From Conchocele bisecta (lineage: Eukaryota; Mollusca; Bivalvia; Lucinida; Thyasiridae): a stretch of 64,000 nt of DNA. The stretch lies in NCBI GenBank assembly GCA_029237695.1, contig CM055272.1:33118791-33182790 (forward strand), written 5' to 3'. The notes under the pieces are model-generated. The model had not been told where the DNA came from and ran no database searches. It was given only the letters and a program-made list of their open reading frames with translations. Shown here piece after piece: positions 11,419 through 23,095 of the stretch. Made by a program: the position numbers and the translations under genes. Numbering within the stretch: the stretch's first letter is position 1; every line of letters starts with the position of its first letter.

Positions 11419-11768
11419 CACTTGTACTACTGTCGGCTGTACAAACAATGGAAAACTGCCAGAAGGACTGATCTCATATAACGATTGCTTTGTAAATATT
11501 ATTATAGTAGTATTATGTTCTTTCTTCAATGACCTGTACCCTACAAATTGTGCTAATATTCAACAATTTCATTTTCATATACTAATCAGTAATTTTCAAT
11601 ATGGATATTTTTTTTCAAATGCATTACGGGTATGGAATTTAGCTATCAACAGCTAAAATCATTTAAGGCCGGGTCAACGGGTTCAAAATATGTCGTGGAA
11701 TTTCATTAAAACAATGCAATTCCAATGAAATGGCACAACATATTTTCCCAGTTTTCAGAGAGCAATAA
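11419..11768. other. Spacer with small repeat remnants
   Basis: A remnant of the GTTTAACGGCCTATCAACAG repeat (CTATCAACAGCTAAAATCAT) lies near 11642. A small inverted repeat GGAATTTCATT.../AATGAAATGGC lies at 11696-11735. Nothing coding. Confidence 0.5.
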
Positions 11769-12967
11769 GAACAAGAGGGTCATGATAGCCCTAATTCGCT
11801 CACCTGACTCCATGAACACCAGAGGAGAATGTGACATTGAGTTCATGTGTTTTAAAAAAATTGTGCTATTTTTGGATGGCGGTCATCTTCGATTAAGCGA
11901 TGACTCATTTTACCAAATCTGAAAATGCTTCACCCAACGATCTTAACTTCCTACGAAGTTTGGCCAGCATCGGCCATGTGGTTCGTGAGAAAAAGACGTT
12001 AAAAATCTTGAATAAATGGACCTTTTGGTGGACATCATGGATGACATAATCATCCGATTCCGACAAATATTGCACCAGAGCAATCGCCACATCGATACCT
12101 TCAATTTGATATATGACATGAGCATATTGTCAAAATTTGACCCCAATTTGACCTCACTGGCCACGCCCATTTTTGACTCCGGGGTCACCATTTTCACAAC
12201 TTTGAAAGAGCATTGTAAATCGATCATTCCTACCAAGTTTAGTCGAAATCCGGCCAGCGGTTCATGAGAAGAAGATTTTTTAAGAATTTATGCTATTTTT
12301 AGACGGCGGCGATCTTGGATTAGCGATGACCTCCATTTTAACAAATCTGAAAAGGCTTCACCCATGGACGATAATTTTTAAGTTTGGCTACCATAGGCCA
12401 AGCGGTTCATGTGAAGAAAAATTTTGAAATCTCTAATAAAAGAACGACCTTTTGAAATTTCGGCGGCCATCTTGGATCACATAACAATCCGATTTCGACA
12501 ACAAATGTACCAGAGTGATCACCTCATTGATACCTTCGATTTGATATATAACATGACCATATTCGGTCAAAAATAAAATTTGATCCCAATTTGACCCCAC
12601 GGGCCACGCCCATTTTGGACCCCGGGGTCACCATTTTAACAACTTTGAAAGAGCATCGTACATCGATCATTCCTACCAAGTTTTGTCGAAATCCGGTTGG
12701 CGGTTCTTGAGAAGAAGATTTTTGAAGAATTTGTGGAATTTTTAGATGGCGGCCATCTTGGATTACGTAATGACGTCATTTTAACAATTTTGTAATCCCC
12801 CTACTAAGGACCATGACCATGAAGTTTGGTGACTATAGACCCAATGGTTACTGAGGAGAAGACGTTTGAAAATGTTCACGGACGATGACGACGGACGACG
12901 ACGACGGACGACGGACACATTGCGGTAACAATAGCTCACATGAGCTTCGCTCAGGTGAGCTAAAAAC
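11769..12967 (+). mobile_element. Helentron-like non-autonomous element with 3' hairpin
   Basis: Starts ACAAGAGGGTCATGATAG with subterminal CGCTCACCTGAC. The core is 2.4 units of about 425-445 bp (ATTTTTGGATGGCGG-type starts near 11870, 12293 and 12736). Then come a GACGACGGACG microsatellite (12880-12915), CAATAGCTCA and the terminal hairpin TGAGCTTCGCTCA extended by GGTGAGCTAAAAA. The 5' CTCACCT is complementary to the 3' AGGTGAG. No protein-coding capacity. Class inferred from architecture. Confidence 0.7.
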
Positions 12968-12972
12968 AATAT

Positions 12973-13217
12973 TAACCCTTAGACTGCTACACACAACAAT
13001 TGTTGTCTGATGTTGCTTTTATATCTTGCCTTATTTCTCAATAAAAACATGGTTTGACAGCACTTCAGAATCATTTCCAACGGAAATGATTCTGAAGTGC
13101 TGTCAAAGCAAGTTGTAAATTATTCTAAAGTGCTGTCAATTTAAAGCAAGTTTTTGATGATAAAAATGGAAAATAGAAAATAAACAGCAGACGACAAAAA
13201 AAATAAGATAGTGGTTA
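12973..13217. mobile_element. MITE family B
   Basis: TTAACCCTTAGACTGCTAC start, GACAGCACTTCAGAATCATT centre palindrome, AACAGCAGACGACAAAAA right arm. Copies: 13719-13862, 14456-15353 (split), 17083-17320, 17453-17655, 18778-19019, 25655-25903, 41232-41387 and 41901-42155. Confidence 0.9.
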
Positions 13218-13718
13218 ACCCATTCCTTTCAGAATACACCTTTACGTTTCGCGCCATAACATGATCATGTGCATGTGTAAGCATCACAAAAACCATCCGG
13301 GAAGTTCATGTTTTAACCACGAAGAATCTGAAGGTCATGTTATTTCATACGGAACTTGTACAAACATTTTGAAGTAAAAAAAAATTGCAAGTGTTTCTGC
13401 AACCATTTGACAGTCAATGAGGTCAAGGGCATATTAGTGGCGACATAAATGTGTTCCAAATGGTCATGTGTATCAAGTGTTCAAATAGTGAAGCAATCCA
13501 TCAAGTAATATTAAAGTTATATCATGATAAAGAATTTTTTTTAGGAAAAAGCGGATACTATAGTCGCGCTTGCTGCTAAAGCAGATGCGACAAAAACTGA
13601 TTAATATCATCCAGGGGCAATCCAATGTTCGATTTATGTAATGGCAACCAGGTAGTTTGATCTGCACTGATGGCAAATTCTCGTGTCTATCAAATTTTGC
13701 AGTCCCTGTCTCGACGTA
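13218..13718. other. No recognisable feature beyond a MITE end
   Basis: Begins with CCTTTCAGAATACACCTTTACG, an isolated family E end. The rest is unannotatable. Confidence 0.45.
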
Positions 13719-13862
13719 TTAACCCTTAGACCGCTACCGTCATTTTTTTGTCGTCTGCTGTTTATTTTCTATTTTGCATTCTTATCATCAAAAACATGCA
13801 TTAACAGCACTTTAGAATAATTTACAACATGCTTGGAAATGATTCTGAAGTCCTGTCAAACA
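13719..13862. mobile_element. MITE family B, partial
   Basis: TTAACCCTTAGACCGCTACC then GTCTGCTGTTTATTTTCTAT and the central GAAATGATTCTGAAG arm. The far end is missing. Confidence 0.8.
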
Positions 13863-13899
13863 CCAACAAATACTATGTATTGCACCTGTAATTGACAAC

Positions 13900-13996
13900 C
13901 CACACTCCCTTCAACTTCGTGCTAGCCTAGTCCTATCGGATTGTGACTTAAATAGTCGGTCCCGACATGCAAGGTCATCGAGCCAGTGCCGTCGTT
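13900..13996. repeat. Dispersed repeat shared with 19186-19270
   Basis: GTGCTAGCC.AGTCCTATCGG, TTAAATAGTCGGTCCCGACA and AAGGTCATCGAGCC.GTGCC occur inverted at 19186-19270. Confidence 0.7.
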
Positions 13997-14164
13997 AAAT
14001 CAAAGCATTTACATTTATTTACAACCCCCCTCATATATGTGTATGCCGTCCGTCATGTTGTTGTTGAAATTACAATTTCTAAAATGTCAAAATGTATGCA
14101 CTCATATACCACTGCGTGGTCTGAGATTGATGCCGAAATAAAGGATTATGTTCTGTTCTGTTCT

Positions 14165-14337
14165 GCGTAATTTGACCAACTTGGGGTGAAATTTTGTTAT
14201 TTCTTCATAAAAAATGGCAAGTTGGGAGTTCTTTAGAATCGTCTCATTGAGACGATTCTAAAGCACTCCCAACTTGCCATTTTCGATGGAGAAATAAGAA
14301 ATTTACCTCCAAATTACGCACCTTCACTGGAGCTCTG
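14165..14337. mobile_element. MITE family D
   Basis: Core GAATCGTCTCATTGAGACGATTC, arms GGCAAGTTGGGAGT / ACTCCCAACTTGCC, right end ACTGGAGCTCTG. Confidence 0.9.
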
Positions 14338-14455
14338 ACCATACATCATGTATATCAGAATCAATATGTACGTCACACATCTCCAGTCACTGCCACATAC
14401 GACTACACGTACATGGCGATGCATACAAATATCATTTACTTTGGCAGTTCCAGAC

Positions 14456-15353
14456 CATTAACCCTAAGACCGCTACTCACAACAATTGTCGTCTGCTGTT
14501 GTTTTTATATTTTGACTTTTTTCTCAATACGAGATGGCCGCGGCCCGCATGTCGAGCCCGCCGAGGCATTCGATGGTCTCAGAGTGTATTTATTTGAAGT
14601 TTGATGCCCAATAAGCTTACAAAGTTTCAAGCAAATCTGACTGACGGTTACAGAGATTATAAGTAGGTATGTGAAAACTTTAAAGCAAATTTTGACAGAA
14701 ACTTTAACACAAACTTCTAAGTCATTTGACCTTCACATAGGGGCACAGGGGCCGCATGAGTGGGACACAGAATGAATATATGGATGATGACTAATAAGCA
14801 TATGAAGTTTCAAGTCAATGTGACTTAGGACTGCAGAGATATAAGGTATTTAAAAAATAACTTTTAACGCATATTTCGGAACGCAAACTTCTAAGTCATT
14901 TGATCTTGACCTTACGGGCACAGGGGCCGCATGAGTGGGATACAGCATGAATATATGGAGGATCATGACTAATAAGCATATGAAGTTTCAAGTCAATGTG
15001 ACTTAGGACTGCAGAGATATAAGGTATTTAAAAACTTTAACGCATATTTCGGAACGCAAACTTCTAAGTCATTTGATCTTGACCTTGGGCACAGGGGCCG
15101 CATGAGTGGGATACAGCACGAATATATGGATCATGACTAATAAGCATATGAAGTTTCAAGTCAATGTGACTTAGGACTGCACAGATATAAGGTATTTAAA
15201 AACTTTAACGCAGATTTCGGAACGCAAACTTCTAATTTTCTGTAAATTATTCTAAACTAAAAGTGCTGTCAAAGCATGTTTTTGATGATAAAAATGGAAA
15301 ATAGAAAATAAACAGCAGACGACAAAAAAAATAAGATAGTGGTGTAAGGGTTA
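14456..15353. mobile_element. MITE family B split by a tandem-repeat element
   Basis: The left arm (TTAACCCTAAGACCGCTACT, 14456-14529) and right arm (TAAATTATTCTAAA to TAAGGGTTAA, 15239-15353) of a family B copy are separated by about 700 bp of the element at 14530-15238. The MITE centre is lost. Confidence 0.7.
14530..15238 (+). mobile_element. GGCCGCGGCC-start tandem element (relative of 34236-35108)
   Basis: Starts CGAGATGGCCGCGGCC, then units of about 164-176 bp (GGGGCCGCATGAGTGGGA near 14748, 14924 and 15088), each with TAATAAGCATATGAAGTTTC. No 3' hairpin is visible. Shares its start with the element at 34236. Confidence 0.6.
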
Positions 15354-15430
15354 AGAGTGTTATTGGTTGTTAAGAGTGTTATTGGTTGTTAAGTGTTTAA
15401 GTGTTAATGACACCAGTGCATCAGACACGA

Positions 15431-15524
15431 GTGTTTGTTTGTTTAATGGTGTTTAATGGCCTATCAACAGATAAGGTAATTTAAAGCCTGGCCAATGGGC
15501 CAATGGCATTAAACCTGCTGCATT

Positions 15525-15571
<47 letters not shown>

Positions 15572-15640
15572 GGGGGGGGGGGGATAAAGTCACTTGGTAC
15601 CTTCCCCTACAAGTAATAGGATTACGAATAAACAACTTTT
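15431..15640 (+). mobile_element. SINE-like family N with long poly-G
   Basis: GTTTGTTTAATGGTGTTTAA, then GGCCTATCAACAGATAAGGT. The same module begins 30247-30640 and 43527-43800. A G run interrupted by one T occupies 15526-15583. Frames here that encode poly-proline on the minus strand are not genes. Confidence 0.65.
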
Positions 15641-15832
15641 CTAGCAAAGTATACTTTGAGGGATAATGTAATAAATTCAGTATAATAATTGTGTATACTT
15701 TTAATCATCAACTATATGCAGTCGTTAGTTCTATATGAAATAATGCATTTTGGGAAAAATAAATGATTACTCCCTCAAAGTATACTTTGCTCGATACGTA
15801 TACTTTGCAATTTTGATGAAATCGGCTACAGG
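15640..15832. mobile_element. MITE family F, partial
   Basis: AGCAAAGTATACTTTGAGGG and GATTACTCCCTCAAAGTATA match family F arms (full copies 44960-45267 and 47270-47572). The central hairpin is missing. Confidence 0.8.
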
Positions 15833-15865
15833 TCTCTGGTTGGGATTCCGGTATGGATGAATCCA

Positions 15866-16147
15866 GCAGGGGCGGATCCAGCATTTGGGGGTTGTCTAGT
15901 TGCGAAGGTAACTCTTGCAATCTACTCCCGTACCATCCGTAGCTAGCTAAGGACAGTACGGGAGTAATTGCAAGCTACAGTTCGCAACTAGGGGGTTGTC
16001 CTATTTTCGAGCTGTTCGAAATGCACTTCCCTGTGTTTCACGGCATTTAAATTCAGACTCCAACTGGTGGTAAACTGTTATCTATGTAAACTCCGTGGCT
16101 GAACGGGGGGTTGCAACCCCCGAACCCCACCTCCAGATCCGCCCCTG
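15866..16147. mobile_element. Family O element (GGGGCGGATC ends)
   Basis: CAGGGGCGGATCCAGCA and, inverted, AGATCCGCCCCTG bound a segment with TTCGAAATGCACTT and AAATTCAGACTCCAACTGG. Related copies at 33427-33640 and 46333-46535. Confidence 0.75.
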
Positions 16148-16151
16148 TCCT

Positions 16152-16390
16152 GGGGCCCGTTTCACTAAACTTCTTACGACTAAAATGTTTGTACCGTAAG
16201 TGCAAAATTATGATAGCCTGTAAATTTCACATTAACAATGTTTTCTTGTAAATAATTTTTGGATTTACATTTATTGAGCATATGCAGCCTATGCTCAATA
16301 AATGTAAATCCATAAATTGAAAATTACAGACGATCTTAAATTTGAACTTACGAACATTTTAGTCGTAAGAAGTTTAGTGAAATGGGCCCC
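16152..16390. mobile_element. MITE family A
   Basis: GGGGCCCGTTTCACTAAACT to the complement ending AGTTTAGTGAAATGGGCCCC, centre GAGCATATGCAGCCTATGCTC. Confidence 0.9.
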
Positions 16391-16489
16391 TGATCGTTAA
16401 ATTACCCATCTCATGCTCACATCTGGCACCCAGTCTAACATGAGTGATGACTTACATGTAATATGACATGTATTAAGCAAGTTTACACA

Positions 16490-16889
16490 GAGCTCCAGAT
16501 AAGGTGTGTATTTGCTTAAATACCCAATTAAAATTGCCAAAAACCCAATTGAAATCAGAAGTAGCGAGTATCAAAAAGCAATGAAAAATTTGTGGCATCT
16601 TTATCATGCTACAGAAAACAATAAACATGCCACAAATATAGCATATTTTTCTTATTTTTCCATGAAAAAACATCTTAGTATTTGATTAGAATTGTCTCCA
16701 AGGAGACAATTATAATGAAATGCCAAGACCTGTTTTAATTTAGAAGCAAACCATTCAATAATTGCGGTCTGCTGATGTGTAAACAGTAGTGTGATTATAT
16801 TTTACCCAATTAAAATTTTGAATTACCCAATTGCTTCGGAAATGATGGAGTGACGATGCTCAATTACTAATTCCTTATCTGGAGCTCTG
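16490..16889. mobile_element. MITE family C
   Basis: GAGCTCCAGATAAGGTG / CCTTATCTGGAGCTC ends, AATACCCAATTAAAATT arms, core GAATTGTCTCCAAGGAGACAATT. Copies: 18285-18655, 37622-38028 and 53130-53530; fragment 47575-47715. Confidence 0.9.
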
Positions 16890-17082
16890 TTTATGTATTT
16901 CATAACAAACAAGGCTATGTTCTTATGAACCCAATTAACACGTTTAATGAATATCACTTTAAATCAACACAAATGCTAGATTGTGTTTATGATTGCAAAG
17001 CATTGAAGCTGTGCGGAGCACCTAGCTCACATTTTTACTGTACCGGGCTCATTTACGATACTATTTATTTCACTAGTATTAT

Positions 17083-17320
17083 TTAACCCTTAGATCACTA
17101 CACACAACAATTGTCGTCTGATGTTGCTTTTATATCCTGCCTTATTTCTCAATAAAAAACATGGTTTGACAGCACTTCAGAATCATTTCCAATGAAAATG
17201 ATTCTGAAATGCTGTAGATTATTCTAAAGTGCTGTCAAAGCATGTTTTTGATGATAAAAATGGAAAATAGAAAATAAACAGCAGACAACAACAAAAATAT
17301 GATAGCGGTCTAAGGGTTAA
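17083..17320. mobile_element. MITE family B
   Basis: TTAACCCTTAGATCACTACA to AGCGGTCTAAGGGTTAA, with the TTGACAGCACTTCAGAATC palindrome. Confidence 0.9.
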
Positions 17321-17412
17321 TGTGGAAAGCTTGCTGGTATTATGCTATTGTAAACATTGGTGGAATGGAGAAATCTGGGCATAAACACGAGTGTGCTCCA
17401 CACATACCACAT

Positions 17413-17655
17413 GACAGCAGACGACAAAAGAATGAAGATAGCGTTGTCAGGGTTAACCCTTAGCCTGCTGAATGAAATGTTGTCGTCTGCTGTTTATGTT
17501 TTATTTTCGATTGTTCTCGTCAAAAACATGGTTTGACAGCACTTTAGAATGGAAATGATTCTAAAGTGCTGTCAAACCATGTTTTTATTGAGAAACAGGG
17601 CAAAAAATAAAGCAACAGCAGACGACAGTTTTCGCGATCAGCAGGCTAAGGGTTA
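17413..17655. mobile_element. MITE family B copy joined to a family B end
   Basis: 17413-17456 is an isolated right end (GACAGCAGACGACAAAAG). A full copy follows from TTAACCCTTAGCCTGC (17453) to GCAGGCTAAGGGTTA (17655). The two meet in a shared GGTTAACC junction. Confidence 0.75.
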
Positions 17656-17657
17656 CG

Positions 17658-17770
17658 TAATAGTTAAAGTTCACATATTGAATTTTTAATAAATTAATTT
17701 AGTAGCGAGTGCTAGCGAGCGAAAAATTAATTTATTAAAAAAATAAATATGTGAACTATAACTATCTTAT
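17658..17770. mobile_element. Foldback element
   Basis: TAGTTAAAGTTCACATATTG and its complement AATATGTGAACTATAACTA enclose AATTAATTTAGTAGCGAG. Confidence 0.65.
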
Positions 17771-18284
17771 TGTTGGCCCAGCCTCTTCGCTTGCACATGT
17801 CTGTTGGAATGAAGCCCCGCCCATAAACGTGCTTTCGAATTGCGATACTCCGTCATTATTGTCTGTTTGACAATGAATCGATCGAGCATGCGCAATGACA
17901 TGGTTCGTGTCATGGGAAATTATGTCAACAAGGTGGAGCATCTGGTGCTAAATATAGCTTTCCACATATTGAAACATTTAATAATTAATTGAATAGATAT
18001 TGGCGAAAGCGTCGCAATATGCGATTAATTGAGACAAAATTAATTCTGTGCGTTCATAGGTCGAGAAACTAGGGCAAACAATAAATGTTATTACAATTAG
18101 CTAGATCAAATTCTATGCAATAAGCGACCGCAGCATTTCATTCCTGAAAAATCCAATATGTGAACAATAGCATACTTGTAGTTCTGCCAGGTGTACAATG
18201 CAATGTCCCATCCGATTATTGATTTTCCATTTCCTGTCAAACAGTTAATCATTCAATCTGGTAATATATAACTTATTGGGGTTC
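17771..18284. other. No recognisable feature
   Basis: No repeat shared with other parts of the window except a CCAATATGTGAACAATAG remnant near 18148. No coding signal. Confidence 0.45.
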
Positions 18285-18655
18285 AGAGCTCCAAATAAGG
18301 AATTAGTAATTGAGTATTGTCACTCCATCATTTCTGAAGCAATTGGGTACATGTACTTAAAAATTTTAATTGGGTAAAATAAAACACACTACTGTTTACA
18401 CATCAGCAGTTTGCTTCTAAATGAAAACATGTCTTGGCATTTCAATAAAATTGTCTCCTTGGAGACAATTCTAATGAAATACCAAGATGTGTTTTCATTG
18501 AAAGAGAAGAAAAATATGCTATATTTGTGGTCTGTTTGTTGTTTTATGCAGCATGATAAAGATACCACAAATTGTTCATTGCTTTTGATTTCAATTGGGT
18601 TTTTGGCAATTTTAATTGGGTATTTAAGCAAATACGCACCTTATCTGGAGCTCTG
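18285..18655. mobile_element. MITE family C, inverted
   Basis: AGAGCTCCAAATAAGGAATT to GCACCTTATCTGGAGCTCTG, core GTCTCCTTGGAGACAATTC. Confidence 0.9.
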
Positions 18656-18777
18656 GGGGTTAAATCTGAAGTCCCACATACAAGGTTATAATTCAGGGAG
18701 ACATATTTGTTACCTCCATTCTTTAGATATGACATTTTTCGGACAATTACACATTCATTCACCATTACCCGACATAT

Positions 18778-19019
18778 TAACCCTTATATAGACCGCTATC
18801 TTATATTTTTTGTTTATTTTCTATTTTCCATTTATATCATCAAAAACATGCTTTGACAGCACTTTAGAATAATTTACAACATGCTTTGACAGCACTTCAG
18901 AATCATTTCCATTGGAAATGATTCTAAAGTGCTGTCAAACCATGTTTTATTGAGAAATAAGACAAGATATAAAAGCAACAGCAGACGACAATTGTTGTGA
19001 GTAGCGGTCTAAGGGTTAA
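18778..19019. mobile_element. MITE family B
   Basis: TTAACCCTTATATAGACCGC to AGCGGTCTAAGGGTTAA, with both GACAGCACTTTAGAAT-type arms. Confidence 0.9.
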
Positions 19020-19048
19020 TTGGCATTGTAATACTTTGTATATCAAAC

Positions 19049-19640
19049 GTGAATTTCACACTGATATCAGGGGCGATAACAGTGTTTCCTTAAACTGTTA
19101 ACGGTAATTACTATTTATTCTCTGTATTTAATGATCATACTTTATAATCTTTCGATAAAATTAATGTAATTGCTTTGATTTAACGATGGCACCGGCTCGA
19201 TGACCTTGTATGTCGGGACCGACTATTTAAGTCACCATCCAATAGGACAAGGCTAGCACAAAGTTGTCTTGCCCAAGGACACGTCGAATCGGCCATTCAC
19301 GGTGGGTTGAGGTGGATAAAATTATTTTGTCAGGTGACACATTTAATTTGTATAAATAATATAAAAATTGCCTGCCTCATTTGAATATTAAAATAGCCTG
19401 ATACCACCGCGAGTCTCTATCAGTAAAATAAAGATTATTAAATGATTATAAATGTATAGCGGGCACTCATAAATTTTAAAACTGGTGGATTTTGTTTGTT
19501 TGTTGTGTTTAATGGCCTATGAACAGCTAAGGTCATATAAGGCCGGGGAAAAAAAACTGGTGGAATAGCTACACAATAATACACTTACCGGTATTTAATT
19601 TATATAAAGAACATTTTATGCCTACTGGATGGGACCCCGA
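19049..19640. mobile_element. Family L repeat with internal insertions
   Basis: TTTCACACTGATATCAGGGG, TTTCCTTAAACTGTTAACGG, GTCTCTATCAGTAAAATA and ACTGGTGGAATAG follow the order of 39195-39540. It is interrupted by the GGACCGACTATTTAAGTCAC repeat (19186-19270, also at 13900-13996) and a family N piece (19493-19555). Confidence 0.65.
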
Positions 19641-19831
19641 CTTTAAACATTGCAATATGAATGTGAAATAAGTGGAGCACAATGCTGCCCAGCGATTTGC
19701 TTAGAACGTAGGGCGAGCTATAAATTTGGTTACCAGACATCCAGTCGAATCAATATATTGACTATCGTAACATTTGTGTACTTCACCATTTCAACACTAC
19801 AGACCTGTATCATGTGTATAGTGGTATTGGC

Positions 19832-19905
19832 AAATAGTGTAGATCCAGATGAGCCGGCTCGTAACGAGCCGTCTCATCAGGATCTGCACTGTTTGCAACT
19901 AATTT
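19832..19905. mobile_element. Family I' palindrome
   Basis: GATGAGCCGGCTCGTAACGA followed by GCCGTCTCATCAGGATCTGC. Copies at 28950-29013, 41038-41105 and 45700-45815. Confidence 0.8.
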
Positions 19906-20030
19906 TCATAAAAACCCCTGTAATAATTGGACTCCGGTCTGGAAAACATTGTGTTATGATTGGATTGGTCTGAAAATTAACATATCAATTCCAGCATCTG
20001 CACGATTTCCCCTTTATAGGCATCAGGTTG

Positions 20031-20090
20031 CACGATATCACTACACCACGATATCACTACACCACGATATCACTACACCACGCTACACAG
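20031..20090 (+). repeat. 16 bp minisatellite
   Basis: CACGATATCACTACAC is repeated three times, then degenerates. Confidence 0.9.
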
Positions 20091-20454
20091 TAACAATGTG
20101 AGTAATAGCATTTACACTTTCATAATTCGCTGTATTGTTATTTGGAGACAATTCTACAATATGACACAAAACTATTACCATAAACTTAGCTAATAAAGTG
20201 TGTATTAGCAAAATTATTAGGTCACTCTCCGCGAAGGAGAAAGTAAACAAAGAACGTACTCCGCTCCAGAATAAAATGTTTCATGTCGAAATAGGCACCA
20301 GATTCCTGACAAATTCCCATTCAGATAATGCCGAAGATACTGTATAAACACATTTTCGTCTAGTAATCGGTGCAAGCAATTTGTGCCAGTTACAAGATGA
20401 ACAAGGGCATCGTTGTTACTAGTTGTGACTTCATGACTGTCTTGATATACAGTC

Positions 20455-20690
20455 ATTATAGGAATGAATGGCCTTTTTGTGGAATTTATCGGGGTATAAA
20501 CTTGGAAAAGCCACTTTCGCAATTGGCGATAAAAATAAAAAATTGGCATAAAAAATGTTTTTGTTTTTTTTCGAAAATTGTCATTTTTTATTGCCAATTG
20601 TTTATTTTTATCCTATTGGTTATTATAGGAATGAATGGCGTTTTTGTGGAATTTATCGGGGTATAAACTTGGAAAAGTCGCGGGAATACT
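20455..20690. mobile_element. MITE family G
   Basis: ATTATAGGAATGAATGGCCT and GGAATTTATCGGGGTATAAA occur twice, with TTCGCAATTGGCGATAAAAA between. Fuller palindromic copies: 24169-24412, 36183-36491, 37390-37556 and 50962-51205. Confidence 0.8.
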
Positions 20691-20873
20691 GTCTTGATAT
20701 ACAGTTATGATATGGCTTACTCTTGTAAAGTGGCATTTTCCTGTGGAATTTTCAAAAACAGTGATAAAGTATCAAATTTGCATATTTTTAAATTAAATAA
20801 CTTGTGGGTTATTTCAATATACATGTAAATAGTAGTTGTGAAATATTTTGAGCTTTTACTGTTTATAGAAATA

Positions 20874-21445
20874 ACAAGAGTGCCGCAAGTCACAAAATAC
20901 GCCCGTCGAATATGGACCAGACAGCGAAGATGCAGAAATGTGAAGCTGTCACCAAGGCAAGAAACATTAATGAGAATTTGAAAGTCTATAGCATTATTTC
21001 TTCATCTCGTGCTAAACATGTATACTAATTTAGGCAGAGATACAAAAGTAGAGTGTAAAGTAGAAATGATAGGGAATTGGATACAATAATGTAGAAAAAA
21101 TGCCTAAGTTAAAAAGGTGATATTTTTGTTAAAAAATAAGTTTTCGGCAAAAAAACACCAAGGTGCACATCTTCAATATGTGTAGAAGACGTGTGTATAG
21201 TTTCAGAACGATCGACAGAACGGTTTCGGAGGAGTTGTGTACACAAACTCTGTACCCTATATAGAATTGTATAGAAAAATGTAGAAAAAATGGCTAAGTT
21301 AAAAAGGCGATATTTTTGGTAAAAAACATTTTTTCGGCATAAAAACACCAAGGTGCACATCGTCAATATGTGTAGAAGATGTGTGTATAGTTTCAGATCG
21401 ATCGACTGAACGGTTTCGGAGGAGTTTTTTAAAAACGGTCGTATA
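20874..21445 (+). mobile_element. Helentron-like element, 3' end not found
   Basis: Starts ACAAGAGTGCCGCAAGTCAC (compare 53952) and then has two ~188 bp units with AAAAAATG.CTAAGTTAAAAA and GATCGACTGAACGGTTTCGG. The same unit occurs once in the element at 31532-32512, which suggests modular exchange. Confidence 0.6.
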
Positions 21446-21572
21446 AAAATAAATAATTTTTATTAACAAAATTAATGAATATCCGAGAAAAATAAATATT
21501 TTGTTTTGGTAAAAAATTGTATTAAAATCAACAATATAATGCTGGTGTATGTTTGTAAATGTAAACTAGAAT

Positions 21573-21801
21573 TTAACCCTTTCCCTGATAGAGACGACTT
21601 TTCACGCCTCTGCAGAAGATGTCTTTTGAAAACATTGTGGCAAAAGGAGAAATTGCTTGTAACAAGCAATTTCTCCTTTTCCCACAATGTTTTCTACTCT
21701 ATCAGATAATTTAACCATCATTTCACCCAGCATTTGATTCTTTTATTCAGTTGTTTTCGATTAGGAAGAGTCGAAATATCGCAAAACAGGGAAAGGTTTA
21801 A
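21573..21801. mobile_element. MITE with TTAACCCTTTCCCTG ends
   Basis: TTAACCCTTTCCCTGATAGA and CAGGGAAAGGTTTAA enclose a strong hairpin (GGAGAAATTGCTTG / AACAAGCAATTTCTCC). Confidence 0.85.
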
Positions 21802-22190
21802 TCCAAGTGTTTATACAGTTAGATGCTGCACATATTCAGTTTTATTGAAAAATATAAAATGCCACTGAACAAATAGCAGCTATCACGACACAACTGGATT
21901 GGGTCGGTGCTGTTCTCGACTATATACGTTATTACCAAATAAAGTACCTAATAAAGTGTGCATTAGCAAAATTCTTAGCTTACTATCTATACCAAGTAGA
22001 AAGTAAATAAAGAATGGTTGAAGTGCAAATTTGGAAATCCTTACTCAGTCATAATGCTTATGTAATGCAATGTAATTAGAGTTATGTACTCAGAACTACA
22101 CCAACCCTAGACACACATTGTGGCCAAATATTATCAAAATCGGTGAAGCGGTTCATAAGTTATACTGAAATATGAAAGGTGTTACTAACG

Positions 22191-22196
22191 CACGCC

Positions 22197-22261
<65 letters not shown>

Positions 22262-22264
22262 CGT
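22191..22264 (+). repeat. (ACGC)n microsatellite
   Basis: About 18 uninterrupted ACGC tetramers. Confidence 0.98.
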
Positions 22265-22473
22265 ATGTGGACTAACACTATATTCCCTCTTGCCTATCGG
22301 TGAGAGGATAAATACATGTAGAACATAATACTCACATTCAAAACACTGTTTAGTCCGAGGACCGCGATGACGGAAACGACGTACACACATATTTAGATGT
22401 ACAATGACGTGTGAAGCGCTACCTATCAATGCCTTCAACACACTGACACTCAGGTCCAAATACAAAGCTACCG

Positions 22474-23002
22474 TAACATCCCTAAATATTCGGACACAAT
22501 TTGCGTCCATATACATCATTATTTCGCTGCTCCTCGCACAGCCTAAATATTCGGACACAATTTGTCTTGGGGAAACCCCTATAAAATAGGGGTTTCCCAA
22601 AACAAATTGCGTCCATATACATCATTATTTCCAAAACAAATTACGTCCATATACATCATTATTTCGCTGCCCCCCGACAAGCCTAAATATTCGGACACAA
22701 TTTGTCTTGCGTCCATATACATCATTATTTCGCTGCCCCTGCACAGCCTAAACATTCGGACACAATTTGTCTTGGGAAACCCCTATAAAATAGGGGTTTC
22801 CCAAAACAAATTGCGTCCATATACATCATTATTTCGCTGCCCCCCGCACAGCCTAAATATTCGGACACAATTTGTCTTGGGCATTATTTTGCTGACCCCG
22901 CACAGCCACACTGAACCCTAAATTGACGCAATTTATGATTTGGGAAACCACATATTTTAACTGGTTTCTTTGAATAAAATGTGTCCGAATATTCAGGGTT
23001 AT
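22474..23002. mobile_element. Composite MITE with internal tandem units
   Basis: Ends TAACATCCCTAAATATTCGG and, inverted, CCGAATATTCAGGGTTA. Inside, CCATATACATCATTATTTCG recurs five times and AATATTCGGACACAATTTG four times. Two copies of the hairpin GGGAAACCCCTATAAAATAG / GGGTTTCCC are present. Confidence 0.75.
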
Positions 23003-23095
23003 CACGGTACCAATTCCTGACTGTCCAACCTGGTGCACTAATGTCACATCAATATTTGAACTAACTTACCTCAGACAGCCAGTGTTCAGCTGAAC

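Noticed and set aside
15453..15647. Proline-rich protein on the minus strand
   Set aside because: Created by the poly-G run; the same applies at 33912-34193, 35176-35469 and 61574-61834.
18389..18791. Overlapping 80-126 residue frames on both strands
   Set aside because: They lie inside a family C palindrome, so open frames mirror each other. The same applies to frames at 4306, 8996, 10605-11217, 16473, 37513-37951, 41454, 53301 and many others in MITEs.
22160..22600. 146-residue minus-strand protein
   Set aside because: The frame runs through the (ACGC)n microsatellite (repeated CVRA) and the adjoining MITE.
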